64,000 bases of DNA from Metabacillus lacus (GCF_009674805.1 NZ_WKKI01000016.1:1-64000), one strand, 5' to 3'. Numbered from the stretch's first letter, positions 45,900-55,519 are shown. Program-made: numbers and translations. The notes: generated by a model not told the origin, from the sequence alone.

Positions 45900-47360
45900 T
45901 TGCAGAATACGAGATTAAGAGAACTGGCTGAAAACTGGCTTCCAGAAGCAACCATTTCTATGATTGGGGAAGCATATAATGGAGGAAAGTTATCAGCACA
46001 GGAAGTTGTGCTTATGTATTTATACCGCATTTCCAAGCTTGACAAAGAGCTTCACTCCATCATAGAGATTAACCCTGATGCATTGCAGATTGCAGAAGCT
46101 TTGGATGCGGAAAGAAGAACAACAGGGCCGCGGGGGCCGCTCCACGGAATTCCCCTGCTTTTAAAAGATAACATCGATACTGGAGACAAGATGCATACCA
46201 GCGCAGGATCAAAGGCGCTGGCCTTCCATTATGCAAGGGAAGATTCTTTTGCCGTCCGCCAGCTGAGAGAGGCAGGCGCAGTGTTTATTGGAAAGACCAA
46301 CATGACAGAATGGGCAAATTTCATGTCAGAGTCCATGAAGAACGGCTATAGCTCAAGGGGAGGACAAACAAAGAACCCTTATGGGCCTGGAGTATTTGAC
46401 ACCGGAGGATCCAGCAGTGGATCCGGGGCAGCCATTGCCGCCAATCTTTCAGCGGCGGCAGTCGGTACTGAAACCTCTGGCTCTATCCTCAGTCCTGCTA
46501 GCTCAAATTCTATTGTCGGCATCAAACCGACAGTAGGATTAATCAGCAGGTCCGGCATCATTCCCATATCTTTCAGCCAGGATACTGCCGGACCTATGGC
46601 CAGAACGGTAACGGATGCAGCCATTCTGCTTTCTGTTTTAAGCCGCCATGATCAGAGAGATCCTGTTACCTTGGCAAATCCGGAGCCCCATCGGCAATAT
46701 GAGTATTCCTTAAACAGACACGGACTGACAGGGATGAAGATCGGTATACCGAGAAAGCAGTACTTTGATGTTCTTGATGAACCGGAAGCTGCTCTTGCTG
46801 AAGCGGCAATTGCTATTTTAAAAGAACAGGGTGCAATTGTGGTGGATTCTATCACTATTCCTTTTGCAGAAGAACATGAAGACTACCAAACGCTTCTATA
46901 TGAATTCAAACCGGCTCTTAATGCCTATTTTCATGCAGCCGGCCACAATGTTCCTGTGACCAGCCTTCAGCAGGTGATAGCCTACAATCTTGCTCATCCA
47001 GAAGACATGCTCAAATACGGCCAGGGCATTCTGCTGGAAAGCGAAGAACTGTCAGGAACGTTGAAGGAAGAGGAGTACTTTGCTGCCCGTGAAAAGGATT
47101 TGTATCTATCCAGGGAAGCAGGGCTGCTGGCTCTGTTTAAAGATCATCAGCTGGATGCTCTGCTTCTACCAAAAGAACGGGGATGTGAAATTCCGGCCAA
47201 AGCAGGATATCCTTCCATCACTGTGCCTGCCGGTTACACTCCGGAGGGTAAACCGTTTGGCATAACCTTTTCTGGTCTGAGCTTTCAGGAAAGCAAGCTG
47301 ATTTCAATGGCATTCTCTTACGAACAGGCCACTCTGCTTCGCAGGCAGCCGAACCTGTAA
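45900..47360 (+). CDS. Amidase signature family protein
   Basis: A 486-residue amide hydrolase with the Ser-cisSer-Lys triad. The Lys is in LLLKDNIDTGD, the cis-Ser in the Gly/Ser-rich GGSSSGSGAAIAANL, and the nucleophile Ser in GTETSGSILSPAS. The family includes GatA, but the N- and C-terminal regions and the single-gene context argue for a stand-alone amidase acting on small amides. TTG at 45894 is too close to AAGGAGGA, so I use TTG at 45900 (seven bases away). It is divergent from argC and has a strong terminator. Confidence 0.9.
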   Translation: MQNTRLRELAENWLPEATISMIGEAYNGGKLSAQEVVLMYLYRISKLDKELHSIIEINPDALQIAEALDAERRTTGPRGPLHGIPLLLKDNIDTGDKMHTSAGSKALAFHYAREDSFAVRQLREAGAVFIGKTNMTEWANFMSESMKNGYSSRGGQTKNPYGPGVFDTGGSSSGSGAAIAANLSAAAVGTETSGSILSPASSNSIVGIKPTVGLISRSGIIPISFSQDTAGPMARTVTDAAILLSVLSRHDQRDPVTLANPEPHRQYEYSLNRHGLTGMKIGIPRKQYFDVLDEPEAALAEAAIAILKEQGAIVVDSITIPFAEEHEDYQTLLYEFKPALNAYFHAAGHNVPVTSLQQVIAYNLAHPEDMLKYGQGILLESEELSGTLKEEEYFAAREKDLYLSREAGLLALFKDHQLDALLLPKERGCEIPAKAGYPSITVPAGYTPEGKPFGITFSGLSFQESKLISMAFSYEQATLLRRQPNL

Positions 47361-47368
47361 TGATTAGC

Positions 47369-47408
47369 AAAAACCCCGGAGCCTATTTAAGGCTTCCGGG
47401 GTTTTTTT
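47369..47408 (+). terminator. Terminator of the amidase gene
   Basis: Stem CCCCGGAGCC/GGCTTCCGGGG with a T run of seven. Confidence 0.9.
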
Positions 47409-47619
47409 ATTGAGTGTTGAGTTATTAGCAATGCTATTTTTGTGGTACGTTAGACAACATGCGTTGCAACAGGACGTCGCGCCCTTAGCATGACTTAAAG
47501 AACAACCATCATTCCGGCTTGTTATCAAGTCCATAAGATTGTGTAAATACCTATTTAAATAGGAAAAGATTGTTTTTTTGAAAAAGGGTTGAAAGGGGCC
47601 TTGGAAAGCCACTATATAA

Positions 47620-47810
47620 ACGGAGAAACTCCGCCTATTCAGAGAAAACAGCGAAAATAGCCTAAAATAAACGGAGGGATTCCGTCTATGGACCTAAAAA
47701 ACGGCTAAATGGTTGAATTTCAGCACCTTAAGCGGAATTCATTCCCTTATTTCCCCTATAAATGGCCTATTCTGAATGTAACCGGAATCTTCCGCTTATT
47801 TTTTCTTTGT
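47620..47810. repeat. Cluster of CGGA..TCCG palindromic units
   Basis: ATAAACGGAGAAACTCCGCC, ATAAACGGAGGGATTCCGTC and TTAAGCGGAATTCATTCCC occur in sequence, followed by AACCGGAATCTTCCGCTTAT. They share the core of the unit at the left end of the window and in the 247-bp repeats. No gene is seen in 47409-48508. Confidence 0.65.
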
Positions 47811-47829
47811 TGGGATATGGCGTGACTAT

Positions 47830-48508
47830 TCCTTTCCACACAATTATACGCAGCCCGACACGACGTCGGACAGTCATGCGTTGCCACAGGACGTGGCGCT
47901 CTTAGCTTGACTTCCTTTAAAACGGAGCCTTCCGCTTTTCTACATTGTCCAGCTCCACCGGCCAGCGGCTCGAGGTCATAAGCTGTCTTGGCCATAAGGT
48001 CAAAGAACGACCTCATGCCCAAGATGGCTTATGCTTGTCGCCGCTGAACGGGGCCTTCCGCTTTTCTTCATTGTCCAGCTCCGGCAGCTAGGCCCTCGAG
48101 GTCATAAGCTGTCTTGGCCATAAGGTCAAAGAACGACCTTCCGTCCAAGCCATCTTATGCTTGTCGGAGCCCGACACGACGTCGGACAGTCATGCGTTGC
48201 CACAGGACGTGGCGCTCTTAGCATGACTTCCTTTATACCGCTGCCTCCGCTTTTCTTCATTGGCCAGCTCCAGGCGCCAGCGGCTCGAGGTCATAAGCCA
48301 TCTTGGTCAAGAGGTCAAAGAGCGACCTCATGCCCAAGCTGTCTTATGCTTGTCGCCGCTGAACGGCGCCTTCCGCTTTTCTTCATTGGCCAGCTCCAGG
48401 CGCCAACGGCTCGAGGTCATAAGCCAATCCGGCTTGAAGGTTAAAGAACAACCTTCATTCCGGCTCGTCTTATGCTTGTCGCCGCTGAACGGGCGCCTTC
48501 CGCTTTTC
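47830..48508. repeat. Composite repeat field: CTCGAGGTCATAAGC and ACAGGACGTGGCG elements
   Basis: At least four copies of an element running from CAGCTCC through CTCGAGGTCATAAGC to CTTATGCTTGTCGCCGCTGA (CTCGAGG near 47969, 48095, 48284 and 48400). They are interleaved with two copies of a second element, GCGTTGCCACAGGACGTGGCG (near 47879 and 48194). A third, weaker copy of the second element lies near 47461. The first element folds on its complementary ATAAGC/CTTAT arms. I recall both as widespread intergenic repeats of Bacillaceae. Frames spanning the field are not genes. Confidence 0.8.
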
Positions 48509-49546
48509 TTATTCCACTATCCCAAATTTATATTTTGTAACCGAGTTGTATTGCTGGTCTTTGTCCAGCACGATGGACGGGAAGTGCGGATGCTTGAACG
48601 GGTCCGGCAGTTTTTGCGTTTCCAGACAGAGACCAAGATAAGGGCGGGATTGAACTCCTCTGATAGAAAAAGATTCTTCCAGCTGATTGCCTGTATATAG
48701 GACAACTCCCGGTTCTGTTGTTTCTACTGTTAGAGTTCTTCCGCTTGTTTCATCCACAAGGAAAATTTCTCCCGCATTGTTTTCATCCAGCAAAAACGGA
48801 TGATCGTAGCCGCCGCCTGCAAGCAGGTTTTGCGGGTGTTCAGAGTTTACTCCGTCCACAATCTTTCTGCCTTCTTTAAAATCAAAAGGAGTTCCGGCTG
48901 CCTCAACTACGTTTCCAGTTGGGAGCAGGTCATCACCAAGTTCAAGAAAACGGCTGCTTTTCATTGTAAGCTTATGATTCAAAACATCTTCCTTTAGATC
49001 TCCGCTTAAGTTGAAATAAGAGTGGTTTGTAAGATTTAAGACCGTTTTTTGGTCTGTCATTGCTTGATAGGTAATGGTTAGTTCATTCTGATCTGACAGC
49101 TCATAAAGGACAGTCACAGTTACCATACCCGGATACCCTTCTTCTCCATCAGGGCTTACGTATGTAAATTTCACACCAGAGGCAGTCTCTTCCGCATCCC
49201 ACACTTTATTGTTGAATCCTTGCGGTCCGCCGTGAAGATGGTTGTTTCCTTCGTTTTGAGGGAGTATGTAGGTTTCGCCGTCAAGAGTAAATGATGATCC
49301 TCCAATCCGTCCGGCAACCCTGCCCACAACCGCTCCAAAGTATGGAGAATACTCCAGGTAATCTCCTATGTTATCAAAGCCAAGAACAACATTTTCTAAA
49401 TTCCCATTAAAGTCAGGGCTAGTCAGTTTTGTAATGATGCACCCGTAATTGATGCATTCCAGCTCAACTCCATTGCTGTTTTTAATAGAGTATGCAAAAA
49501 TGTCTCTGCCTTCCAGCACATCGAATTTTCTTTTCGTTATATTCAT
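48509..49546 (-). CDS. galM: Aldose 1-epimerase (mutarotase)
   Basis: Interconverts alpha and beta anomers of aldoses such as galactose. The 345 residues show the GalM pattern: GRVAGRIGGSSF, NHLHGGPQGF (substrate His), TNHSYFNLSG (catalytic His region) and a C-terminal CLETQKLPDPF (catalytic Glu). It has no signal peptide. It is the last gene of the carbohydrate-use locus, 54 bases after GH43, so it probably handles the sugar released by the GH2 and GH43 enzymes. Confidence 0.93.
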   Translation of the reverse strand: MNITKRKFDVLEGRDIFAYSIKNSNGVELECINYGCIITKLTSPDFNGNLENVVLGFDNIGDYLEYSPYFGAVVGRVAGRIGGSSFTLDGETYILPQNEGNNHLHGGPQGFNNKVWDAEETASGVKFTYVSPDGEEGYPGMVTVTVLYELSDQNELTITYQAMTDQKTVLNLTNHSYFNLSGDLKEDVLNHKLTMKSSRFLELGDDLLPTGNVVEAAGTPFDFKEGRKIVDGVNSEHPQNLLAGGGYDHPFLLDENNAGEIFLVDETSGRTLTVETTEPGVVLYTGNQLEESFSIRGVQSRPYLGLCLETQKLPDPFKHPHFPSIVLDKDQQYNSVTKYKFGIVE

Positions 49547-49600
49547 AAATGGGCTCCTTTAAGCGTATTCAAACTTTTCTCTATTATACAATAATAGAAA

Positions 49601-50542
49601 CTATGAATCTAATGTCAGCCCGTTGTCCAACTCATTCAGCTCCAAAAAGAGCGGGCGTTCCTGCCCGTGGGGAGTATCAGGATAGTGAGTGCATAAGATG
49701 AGTTTTCCCTCCATATTACGGAACAGGCTTGAATGGCCTGCGTTTCTGTCCAGGAGAAGATCATCTCCATGTGTCCATGGTCCTTCTACCTTCCCGCTTT
49801 TTGATCTGGCAACAGCTACAGTATACCCGCCAGAGCCTATGTCTCCATCATCTTTGACAGAGTAGCTTGACCACAGCATCAGCAGCTCTCCACTTTTTGT
49901 CGTGTACATAAAAGGTGCATCGGTCAGAAAGCCGCTCTTTTCAATTCTGGGATCTGAAAACTTGCGGATCCAGCTCATTTCAGCAGCATTCAAAATATCT
50001 ACAGGCTCTCCCCTCGACTGCTTTAAGTCTTCAGATAACCGAATTGCCTTTATTTTCCCTTCATATTCCTGTGTCCACTCATGACAGAACACCAGCCACT
50101 TTTGCCCCTCCTGGTCACAATAATACGTTCCGTCCAAGCACTCCCACTCTTTGGGAGTAAGCGGCCCGGGACTGTGGGGCTTATAAGGACCAGCGGGGCA
50201 GCTGGAGATGAGGGCACCTGTTCCGCGGCGCTCTCCTATACCTCCTTTAAAACTGGCAAACATATAATAGAAACCGTCCTTTTCAAAAACCTCTGGAGCC
50301 CAGTAATGCCTGACACCCCAAAAGCCTTTTGGAGGGATAAAGGCGCAATAAGGCCCTTCCCAATCCTCCAGATTGCTGCTTACAAAAACATCAAACTGCG
50401 GTTCCCTATCACCGCAGCCGTCTGCAAAAGTAGTTCCAAATAAATAGTAGACTTTTCTTTTGTGGTCCGTAAAAACAAATGGGTCTCTTATATAAATTTC
50501 CTCTGTTTTTAACTTTTTGATGGAGCGAAAACCCTTCTCCAT
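49601..50542 (-). CDS. Glycoside hydrolase family 43 protein
   Basis: A five-bladed beta-propeller glycosidase of 313 residues. The family's catalytic acids can be placed: base Asp in IRDPFVF (about 20), the modulating Asp in CLDGTYY, and a Glu in the later blades. The HYWAPEVFEKDGFYYMF segment is typical. GH43 enzymes remove arabinose or xylose from plant polysaccharides. There is no signal peptide, so it acts on imported oligomers. Its ATG overlaps the GH2 stop codon (TAATG), so the two are translationally coupled. Confidence 0.88.
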   Translation of the reverse strand: MEKGFRSIKKLKTEEIYIRDPFVFTDHKRKVYYLFGTTFADGCGDREPQFDVFVSSNLEDWEGPYCAFIPPKGFWGVRHYWAPEVFEKDGFYYMFASFKGGIGERRGTGALISSCPAGPYKPHSPGPLTPKEWECLDGTYYCDQEGQKWLVFCHEWTQEYEGKIKAIRLSEDLKQSRGEPVDILNAAEMSWIRKFSDPRIEKSGFLTDAPFMYTTKSGELLMLWSSYSVKDDGDIGSGGYTVAVARSKSGKVEGPWTHGDDLLLDRNAGHSSLFRNMEGKLILCTHYPDTPHGQERPLFLELNELDNGLTLDS

Positions 50543-52341
50543 TATTTCACCATTTCGTCATGCCACATATCATTAATTTCCCTGATTTTTTTAAGTTCGC
50601 ATTTCGGCTTACGGTCATACGTTAACAGGCCATTGATTTCCTGTTCAACATCTGTAAGCTGCGTATAGCAGTAGCCGTGCAGAATTTCCGAGCTGTAAAC
50701 AGCCTCCATGACACGCTGATAGTCGGAGATAAATTCTTCGACGCTTCCTGCAGAGGTGTAGCCCCATCCAGCATCTTCCCCAACTTTAAACCCTATTCCT
50801 CCAAACTCTGTTAACAGAATCGGCTCTCCCTGATGCTCAAATCCATCTGCATAAATGCCTCTTCTTGCGGGTTTGGAATTCAGCAGTTCCTCTTTTTTTC
50901 CAATTGATTGCTTAAAGGCCTCATATTTCGCCATTTCATTCTGGCTGCCATGGTTGTAGTTATGCACAGCACAAATATCTGTTGCCGTGAGCTCCCAGCC
51001 ATCATTTGAGATCACAAGACGCGTTGTATCTAATGAATGAATCAGGTGGTACATCGCCAGTGAATGATGCTGCTGCTGTTTGCTTCCCTTTACATTTGGA
51101 ATGCCCCAGCTTTCATTCAGCGGAACCCAGGCTACAATCGAGGGATGGTTATAATCTCTTTCGATAATTTCCATCCACTCTCTCGTCAGGCGGGAAACTG
51201 CATCCTCACTGTAGGAAGCAGATGCTGCACATTCTCCCCATACGAGGAAACCCAGGGTGTCTGCCCAATAAAGGAAGCGCGGATCTTCAACCTTTTGATG
51301 CTTTCTGCAACCATTAAAGCCCATTTCCTTTGAAAGCTCGATATCCTTCTTTAAATCTTCATCTGAAGGAGCGGTTAAAAGTCCTTCAGGCCAGTATCCC
51401 TGATCGAGGACAAGCTTTTGATAATAGGGCTTATTGTTTAGATAAACCATTCCGTTTTGAATGTGTACTTTTCTCATTCCAAAATACGAAGCAGTGCGAT
51501 CCAGCACTTTCCCTTGATCCTTCAGCTCTATCTTCACATCAAATAAATTTGGATTTTCCGGGGTCCAGTTCCAGCCGTCATGGTGGAATCCTGTTCTGAA
51601 GATTTTTCTGTTATATAAATCAAACGTTCGTTTAACCATTTTTTCATACAGGGCTATACTGTCCTTTACAATCACTTCGCCTTTAAAACTGATTACAATC
51701 TCTGCAGTCTTGCCCGCGAAATTTCCTGCCACTTCAATTTCAGCTTCAACACTGCCATGATCGACATCCGGTGTAAATCTTATCTTTGCAAGATGGACAG
51801 GGTCCACAGCTTCCAGCCAGACAGTCTGCCAAATTCCTGTGGTACGTGTGTACCAGATTGAATCAGATTTCTCAATCCAAAATTGCTTGCCTCTTGGAAT
51901 CGTTTCATCTTCAGAAGGGTCTTCGACTCTTACTGTTACAGTTTCAACTCCTCCTGACAGGTAGTTTGTGATATCAAAAGAGAAAGAGATGTGCCCTCCC
52001 TCATGGAAGCCGGCCAGCTGACCATTTACATACACCCAAGCCCGGTAATCAACTGCTCCAAAGTGGAGAATCACCTGTTTTTCGGCCCATTCTGCCGGCA
52101 CCTGAAACTGGCGTTTATACCAAACAATATCATGAAAGGATGGATCATGAATTCCGCTCAGCTGAGTTTGGTAGGCAAATGGAACTTGAATTTTTTGTTC
52201 AAGCTGATGTCCGTCTGCCTGCCACTTTTCCCTTAAGCCGGAATTACTGTCGTCAAAAGAGAAATCCCATTCTCCATTTAAATTGATCCAATTTTCTCTC
52301 ACAAGCAGGGGCCTTGGGTATTCGGTGCGATATGTTGTCAT
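50542..52341 (-). CDS. Glycoside hydrolase family 2 protein (beta-galactosidase/glucuronidase type)
   Basis: A 599-residue cytoplasmic exo-glycosidase. The N-terminal sugar-binding jelly roll (about 1-180) contains NGEWDFSFDD, followed by an immunoglobulin-like domain and a TIM barrel. The acid/base Glu is in WVPLNESWG (about 420) and the nucleophile Glu in LLTEFGGIGF (about 520). The length is shorter than LacZ and closer to the beta-glucuronidase/short beta-galactosidase group. The specificity cannot be read from sequence. It lies 29 bases behind the second permease gene. Confidence 0.9.
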   Translation of the reverse strand: MTTYRTEYPRPLLVRENWINLNGEWDFSFDDSNSGLREKWQADGHQLEQKIQVPFAYQTQLSGIHDPSFHDIVWYKRQFQVPAEWAEKQVILHFGAVDYRAWVYVNGQLAGFHEGGHISFSFDITNYLSGGVETVTVRVEDPSEDETIPRGKQFWIEKSDSIWYTRTTGIWQTVWLEAVDPVHLAKIRFTPDVDHGSVEAEIEVAGNFAGKTAEIVISFKGEVIVKDSIALYEKMVKRTFDLYNRKIFRTGFHHDGWNWTPENPNLFDVKIELKDQGKVLDRTASYFGMRKVHIQNGMVYLNNKPYYQKLVLDQGYWPEGLLTAPSDEDLKKDIELSKEMGFNGCRKHQKVEDPRFLYWADTLGFLVWGECAASASYSEDAVSRLTREWMEIIERDYNHPSIVAWVPLNESWGIPNVKGSKQQQHHSLAMYHLIHSLDTTRLVISNDGWELTATDICAVHNYNHGSQNEMAKYEAFKQSIGKKEELLNSKPARRGIYADGFEHQGEPILLTEFGGIGFKVGEDAGWGYTSAGSVEEFISDYQRVMEAVYSSEILHGYCYTQLTDVEQEINGLLTYDRKPKCELKKIREINDMWHDEMVK

Positions 52342-52370
52342 CTGTATCTCTCCTTTTTACTTGTTTTTGT

Positions 52371-53201
52371 TTATTTAATACCTGAGTTTGTTACGCTCTT
52401 TACGAAATACTTATTTGCAATAAGGAAAACAATCAGGGCTGGAATAGTAGCTATAGCAGTTGATGCCATCATTTTTGCCGGATTCACAAAGTTTGCTCCT
52501 TGAATCAAAGCTGCTATCCCTGTTGTGACTGTTCTCATTTCATTGGAATTAATGACAAGAGACGGCCATAGAAAGTCATTATATATATTCAGGAAAGTGA
52601 TCACACCAAGCGTCATGACAACTGGTTTAATGGACGGAAAAATCACCTTTGTTAAAATATCCATCTGTGATGCACCGTCAATGTATGCAGCTTCCTCAAG
52701 CTCCTTAGGAAAGGAAAGCAGGAAGTTATAGATAAGAAATACTCCTAGTGTGCTGGCAGAGTACGGCAAAATCAGCGGCACAAAGGTATCGAGCAAATTC
52801 ACACTCTTGAACAGATAAAACATAGGAAACAGCGTAACGATCCCCGGAATTGTTAAACCTGCAATGATAAAAACCATAAAGACTTTTTTGCCCGGTATGC
52901 GAAGCCTGGCTAAGGCATAAGCGGCCAGGACATTCACAACAACGACCAGCGTAGTTCCAATCAAAGTGATAATGCCTGTGTTGAATAGCCACAGAATAAT
53001 TGGAGCCTGAGATGCATCAGTAAATATTTCCGCGTAATTTGCCAAAGTCCAATCTGAAGGCAAAATGGATGGGTTGCTCATTGCATCGCTGAGCGTCTTG
53101 AAGGAAGTAAAGATCATCCAAATAATCGGCAGTAAAAATACAATGGATAAAAGGAACGCGATGATAATAACAGGCAGGGACTTTTTCATGCTTGCGTTCA
53201 T
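52371..53201 (-). CDS. Carbohydrate ABC transporter permease (MalG type)
   Basis: One of two inner-membrane channel subunits for oligosaccharide uptake. The 276 residues have six hydrophobic segments. The ATPase-docking EAA loop EEAAYIDGASQMDILTKVIF lies at about 185-205, and the N-terminus fits the MalG/LacG group. It overlaps the first permease gene by four bases. The locus contains no ATPase gene, so a shared ATPase of MsmX type must serve it. Confidence 0.94.
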   Translation of the reverse strand: MNASMKKSLPVIIIAFLLSIVFLLPIIWMIFTSFKTLSDAMSNPSILPSDWTLANYAEIFTDASQAPIILWLFNTGIITLIGTTLVVVVNVLAAYALARLRIPGKKVFMVFIIAGLTIPGIVTLFPMFYLFKSVNLLDTFVPLILPYSASTLGVFLIYNFLLSFPKELEEAAYIDGASQMDILTKVIFPSIKPVVMTLGVITFLNIYNDFLWPSLVINSNEMRTVTTGIAALIQGANFVNPAKMMASTAIATIPALIVFLIANKYFVKSVTNSGIK

Positions 53202-54091
53202 TTTGCCACCTCCTTATATTCCTTCTTTCGATAGGCAAACCAGTATTGTGAACCAGTGACAATCATCATGATCAGCCCCATAAGAATGGCCATAGCTGAA
53301 CCGACTCCCAGCTGATTTAAATTAAATACAGCTTGCTGAATTGTCATAATAAGGGACGTTGTGGTTTGTTCAGGTCCGCCATTTGTGATCAAAAGGGTTT
53401 GGCCATAGAGATTAAAGGATGCAATCACAGTTGTGATGAAAATAAATACAGTCACATTCCGGATTTCCGGCAATGTAATATAGCGCAGCTTATTGAATGC
53501 ACCAGCACCATCTAGATCTGCTGCTTCATAAAGGCTTCCATCAACCTCGTCAAGAGCATTGACAAACAAAAGCATGTTAAAGCCGATGGTCCACCAGACC
53601 GTTGCAATCAAGATTGTAATCCAAGCATAAGGCTGTTCCCCGAGCCAGTTGACAGGCTCATTGAGAAAGCTGTTTACATACCCGGCATTGCTGTTAAACA
53701 GCCAGAGAAAAATGGCGGAAACAGCTGTTACAGAAACTGAGTAGGATAAAAAGAAGATTGTCCGGAAGATTGGCTTTAGAATTCCAGGCAATTTGTCTAT
53801 GACAAGTGCAAGTGCCAAACTGATTAAGATTAAAGGGGGCACACTGATCACAACATACACAAGTGTGTTAATCAGGCCTCTGACAAACATGTCATTGTAT
53901 ATGGTCCCTGGCGTTAGTATGTTTATATAATTGTTAAATCCCACAAATCCATTGTTGCCGTTTGAAATGTTCCAGTTGAAAAAGCTGATGACGACTCCGT
54001 ATAAAAGCGGAGTCAGCCAGAACAGCGAAAATAACAAAACAAACGGGGCTATCAGGATAAAGGCCCATTTTTTTGATTTTTTGTTATACAT
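53198..54091 (-). CDS. Carbohydrate ABC transporter permease (MalF type)
   Basis: The partner channel subunit, 297 residues with six hydrophobic segments and an EAA loop YEAADLDGAGAFNKLRYITL near 200-220. It follows the solute-binding protein gene by 56 bases and runs into the MalG-type gene with a four-base overlap, so the two are made in equal amounts. The substrate is probably an arabinose-, xylose- or galactose-containing oligosaccharide, judged from the GH2/GH43/GalM neighbours. Confidence 0.94.
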   Translation of the reverse strand: MYNKKSKKWAFILIAPFVLLFSLFWLTPLLYGVVISFFNWNISNGNNGFVGFNNYINILTPGTIYNDMFVRGLINTLVYVVISVPPLILISLALALVIDKLPGILKPIFRTIFFLSYSVSVTAVSAIFLWLFNSNAGYVNSFLNEPVNWLGEQPYAWITILIATVWWTIGFNMLLFVNALDEVDGSLYEAADLDGAGAFNKLRYITLPEIRNVTVFIFITTVIASFNLYGQTLLITNGGPEQTTTSLIMTIQQAVFNLNQLGVGSAMAILMGLIMMIVTGSQYWFAYRKKEYKEVAK

Positions 54092-54147
54092 AATAACCTC
54101 CGGATTTGGCTATAGTATTCTCTAAAACTATCAGCCTGCTAAAGTGT

Positions 54148-55431
54148 CTATTTTGTTGGCTCAGCTTCAGAGATTTGCCGCGCTCTGTCTGTTGCATGGT
54201 CCAAAGCTCTCATAAGATCTTCCTTTGTTAAGTTCCGATTGGACACAACCCTGTTAAACACGGTTGCATTCATGTATCGCATCTGCTCATCGAACAAATA
54301 AACTTTTGGGGCAGGTGCAAAGGAATCAAACTGAAGTGTATTGGCATAAGCCACTTCATACTGTTCCTGATTTTGCTCCAGATATTCTATTGTTTGGAGG
54401 TGAAGCGGCGCTTGTCCGCCTTCTGCCCAATTCACGAGGTTTTCCGGCGTAAACATATAATGTAAAAACGCAGCAATTCCTTCCTTCACCTGCGGATCTT
54501 CAACAGCAGAACTCATCGCAATGGTGTGAGCGTTTCCATACACAGCCTGAGTATCTCCCAGAACAGGTACAGGGGCTACCCCCAGAGAATCCCCAAACTG
54601 TTCTTTCGCACCCCCATAAAACCAGGGTCCAGTCAGCGCCAAAGCTGTTTGTACTGCTCTGCTTCCTTCACCCGCCTGCTTCATAAATGCTTGAAATTCT
54701 CCATCAGCCCCAAGACCTGGAGGGGAGATAGAATCTTCCCAGATCATTTTGTTATACTCAAGAAGAGCATCAGCTAATTCAGGCTGGTGAAAATTCAAGT
54801 AATTATCTTTTTTCAATTCAATCCCTTTTTGAGCAGCCATCGTCATAATGTAGTACTCTACCAGTCCTGCTGGGGGAATACCCATCGCATAAAGATTAGG
54901 GCTTTGGGATTGCAGTCTTTCATTTAAAGCTAGAATATCCTCATAGTTTTCAACTGGCTCCGATACAAGCTCCTTATTGTAAAGCATTGTCATCGGATGA
55001 ATATCCAGCGGTACTGCAAACATTTTTCCATCAATCGTTGAGGATTCAATTCCAGCTTGATGAAAATCCGATTCTTCTAATCCAGCCATCTCCATAATCG
55101 GTGAAATATCCTGAATCAGAGTATCTTTTTGATAGGTTTCCAGATTGGTACCATGAATCACGACCAAATCCTGGTTGCCAGATTTAAATTTTGTATAATG
55201 ATCTCTCTCCTGATGCTCAACCACATGGTATTGATCCTGCGACTGGTTAAAGCCCTCTGTAATTTTCCTCATATAGGCTCCATCACCGCCCGTAAATCCA
55301 TTCAAGAATGAAATTTCAATTTTTCCTTGTTCTGTATTGGCAAAAGTTCTTTCGTAATAAGATTTGTATCCGAAATAAGAACCAAAAAACAGGACAAGAG
55401 CCGCTATAATGAAAATATTTTTACCTTTCAT
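54148..55431 (-). CDS. Extracellular solute-binding protein, membrane-anchored
   Basis: Captures the sugar ligand outside the cell for the two permeases. It is 427 residues of the family 1 type: the N-lobe starts IEISFLNGFTGGDGAYMRKI, and MFAVPLDIHPMTMLYNKEL and the late TPENLVNWAEGGQAPLH are typical. The N-terminus (about 4-24) is one hydrophobic helix, but no cysteine occurs near its end. The usual lipoprotein anchor of Gram-positive binding proteins is therefore missing, and the helix itself probably holds the protein. AAGGAGGG precedes the ATG. Confidence 0.92.
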   Translation of the reverse strand: MKGKNIFIIAALVLFFGSYFGYKSYYERTFANTEQGKIEISFLNGFTGGDGAYMRKITEGFNQSQDQYHVVEHQERDHYTKFKSGNQDLVVIHGTNLETYQKDTLIQDISPIMEMAGLEESDFHQAGIESSTIDGKMFAVPLDIHPMTMLYNKELVSEPVENYEDILALNERLQSQSPNLYAMGIPPAGLVEYYIMTMAAQKGIELKKDNYLNFHQPELADALLEYNKMIWEDSISPPGLGADGEFQAFMKQAGEGSRAVQTALALTGPWFYGGAKEQFGDSLGVAPVPVLGDTQAVYGNAHTIAMSSAVEDPQVKEGIAAFLHYMFTPENLVNWAEGGQAPLHLQTIEYLEQNQEQYEVAYANTLQFDSFAPAPKVYLFDEQMRYMNATVFNRVVSNRNLTKEDLMRALDHATDRARQISEAEPTK

Positions 55432-55464
55432 GCAGTAAGCCCTCCTTATACGGCTAACAGTTTA

Positions 55465-55479
55465 ATAAAGCGTTTCCAA
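55465..55479 (-). promoter_or_regulatory. Candidate cre site (CcpA)
   Basis: On the minus strand TTGGAAACGCTTTAT matches the catabolite responsive element WTGNAANCGNWNNCW at all but one defined position. It lies downstream of the promoter, where CcpA would block elongation in the presence of glucose. Confidence 0.55.
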
Positions 55480-55490
55480 ATTTAATTTTA

Positions 55491-55519
55491 TTATTACATA
55501 AATTTATAGAATAAATCAA
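55491..55519 (-). promoter_or_regulatory. Promoter of the sugar-uptake operon
   Basis: TTGATT (55519-55514) and TAATAA (55496-55491) on the minus strand, with a 17-base spacer. Confidence 0.55.

Noticed and set aside
48157-48700. Plus-strand proteins of 95 and 146 residues
   Set aside because: They are made of the composite repeats and run antisense into galM; composition is not protein-like.
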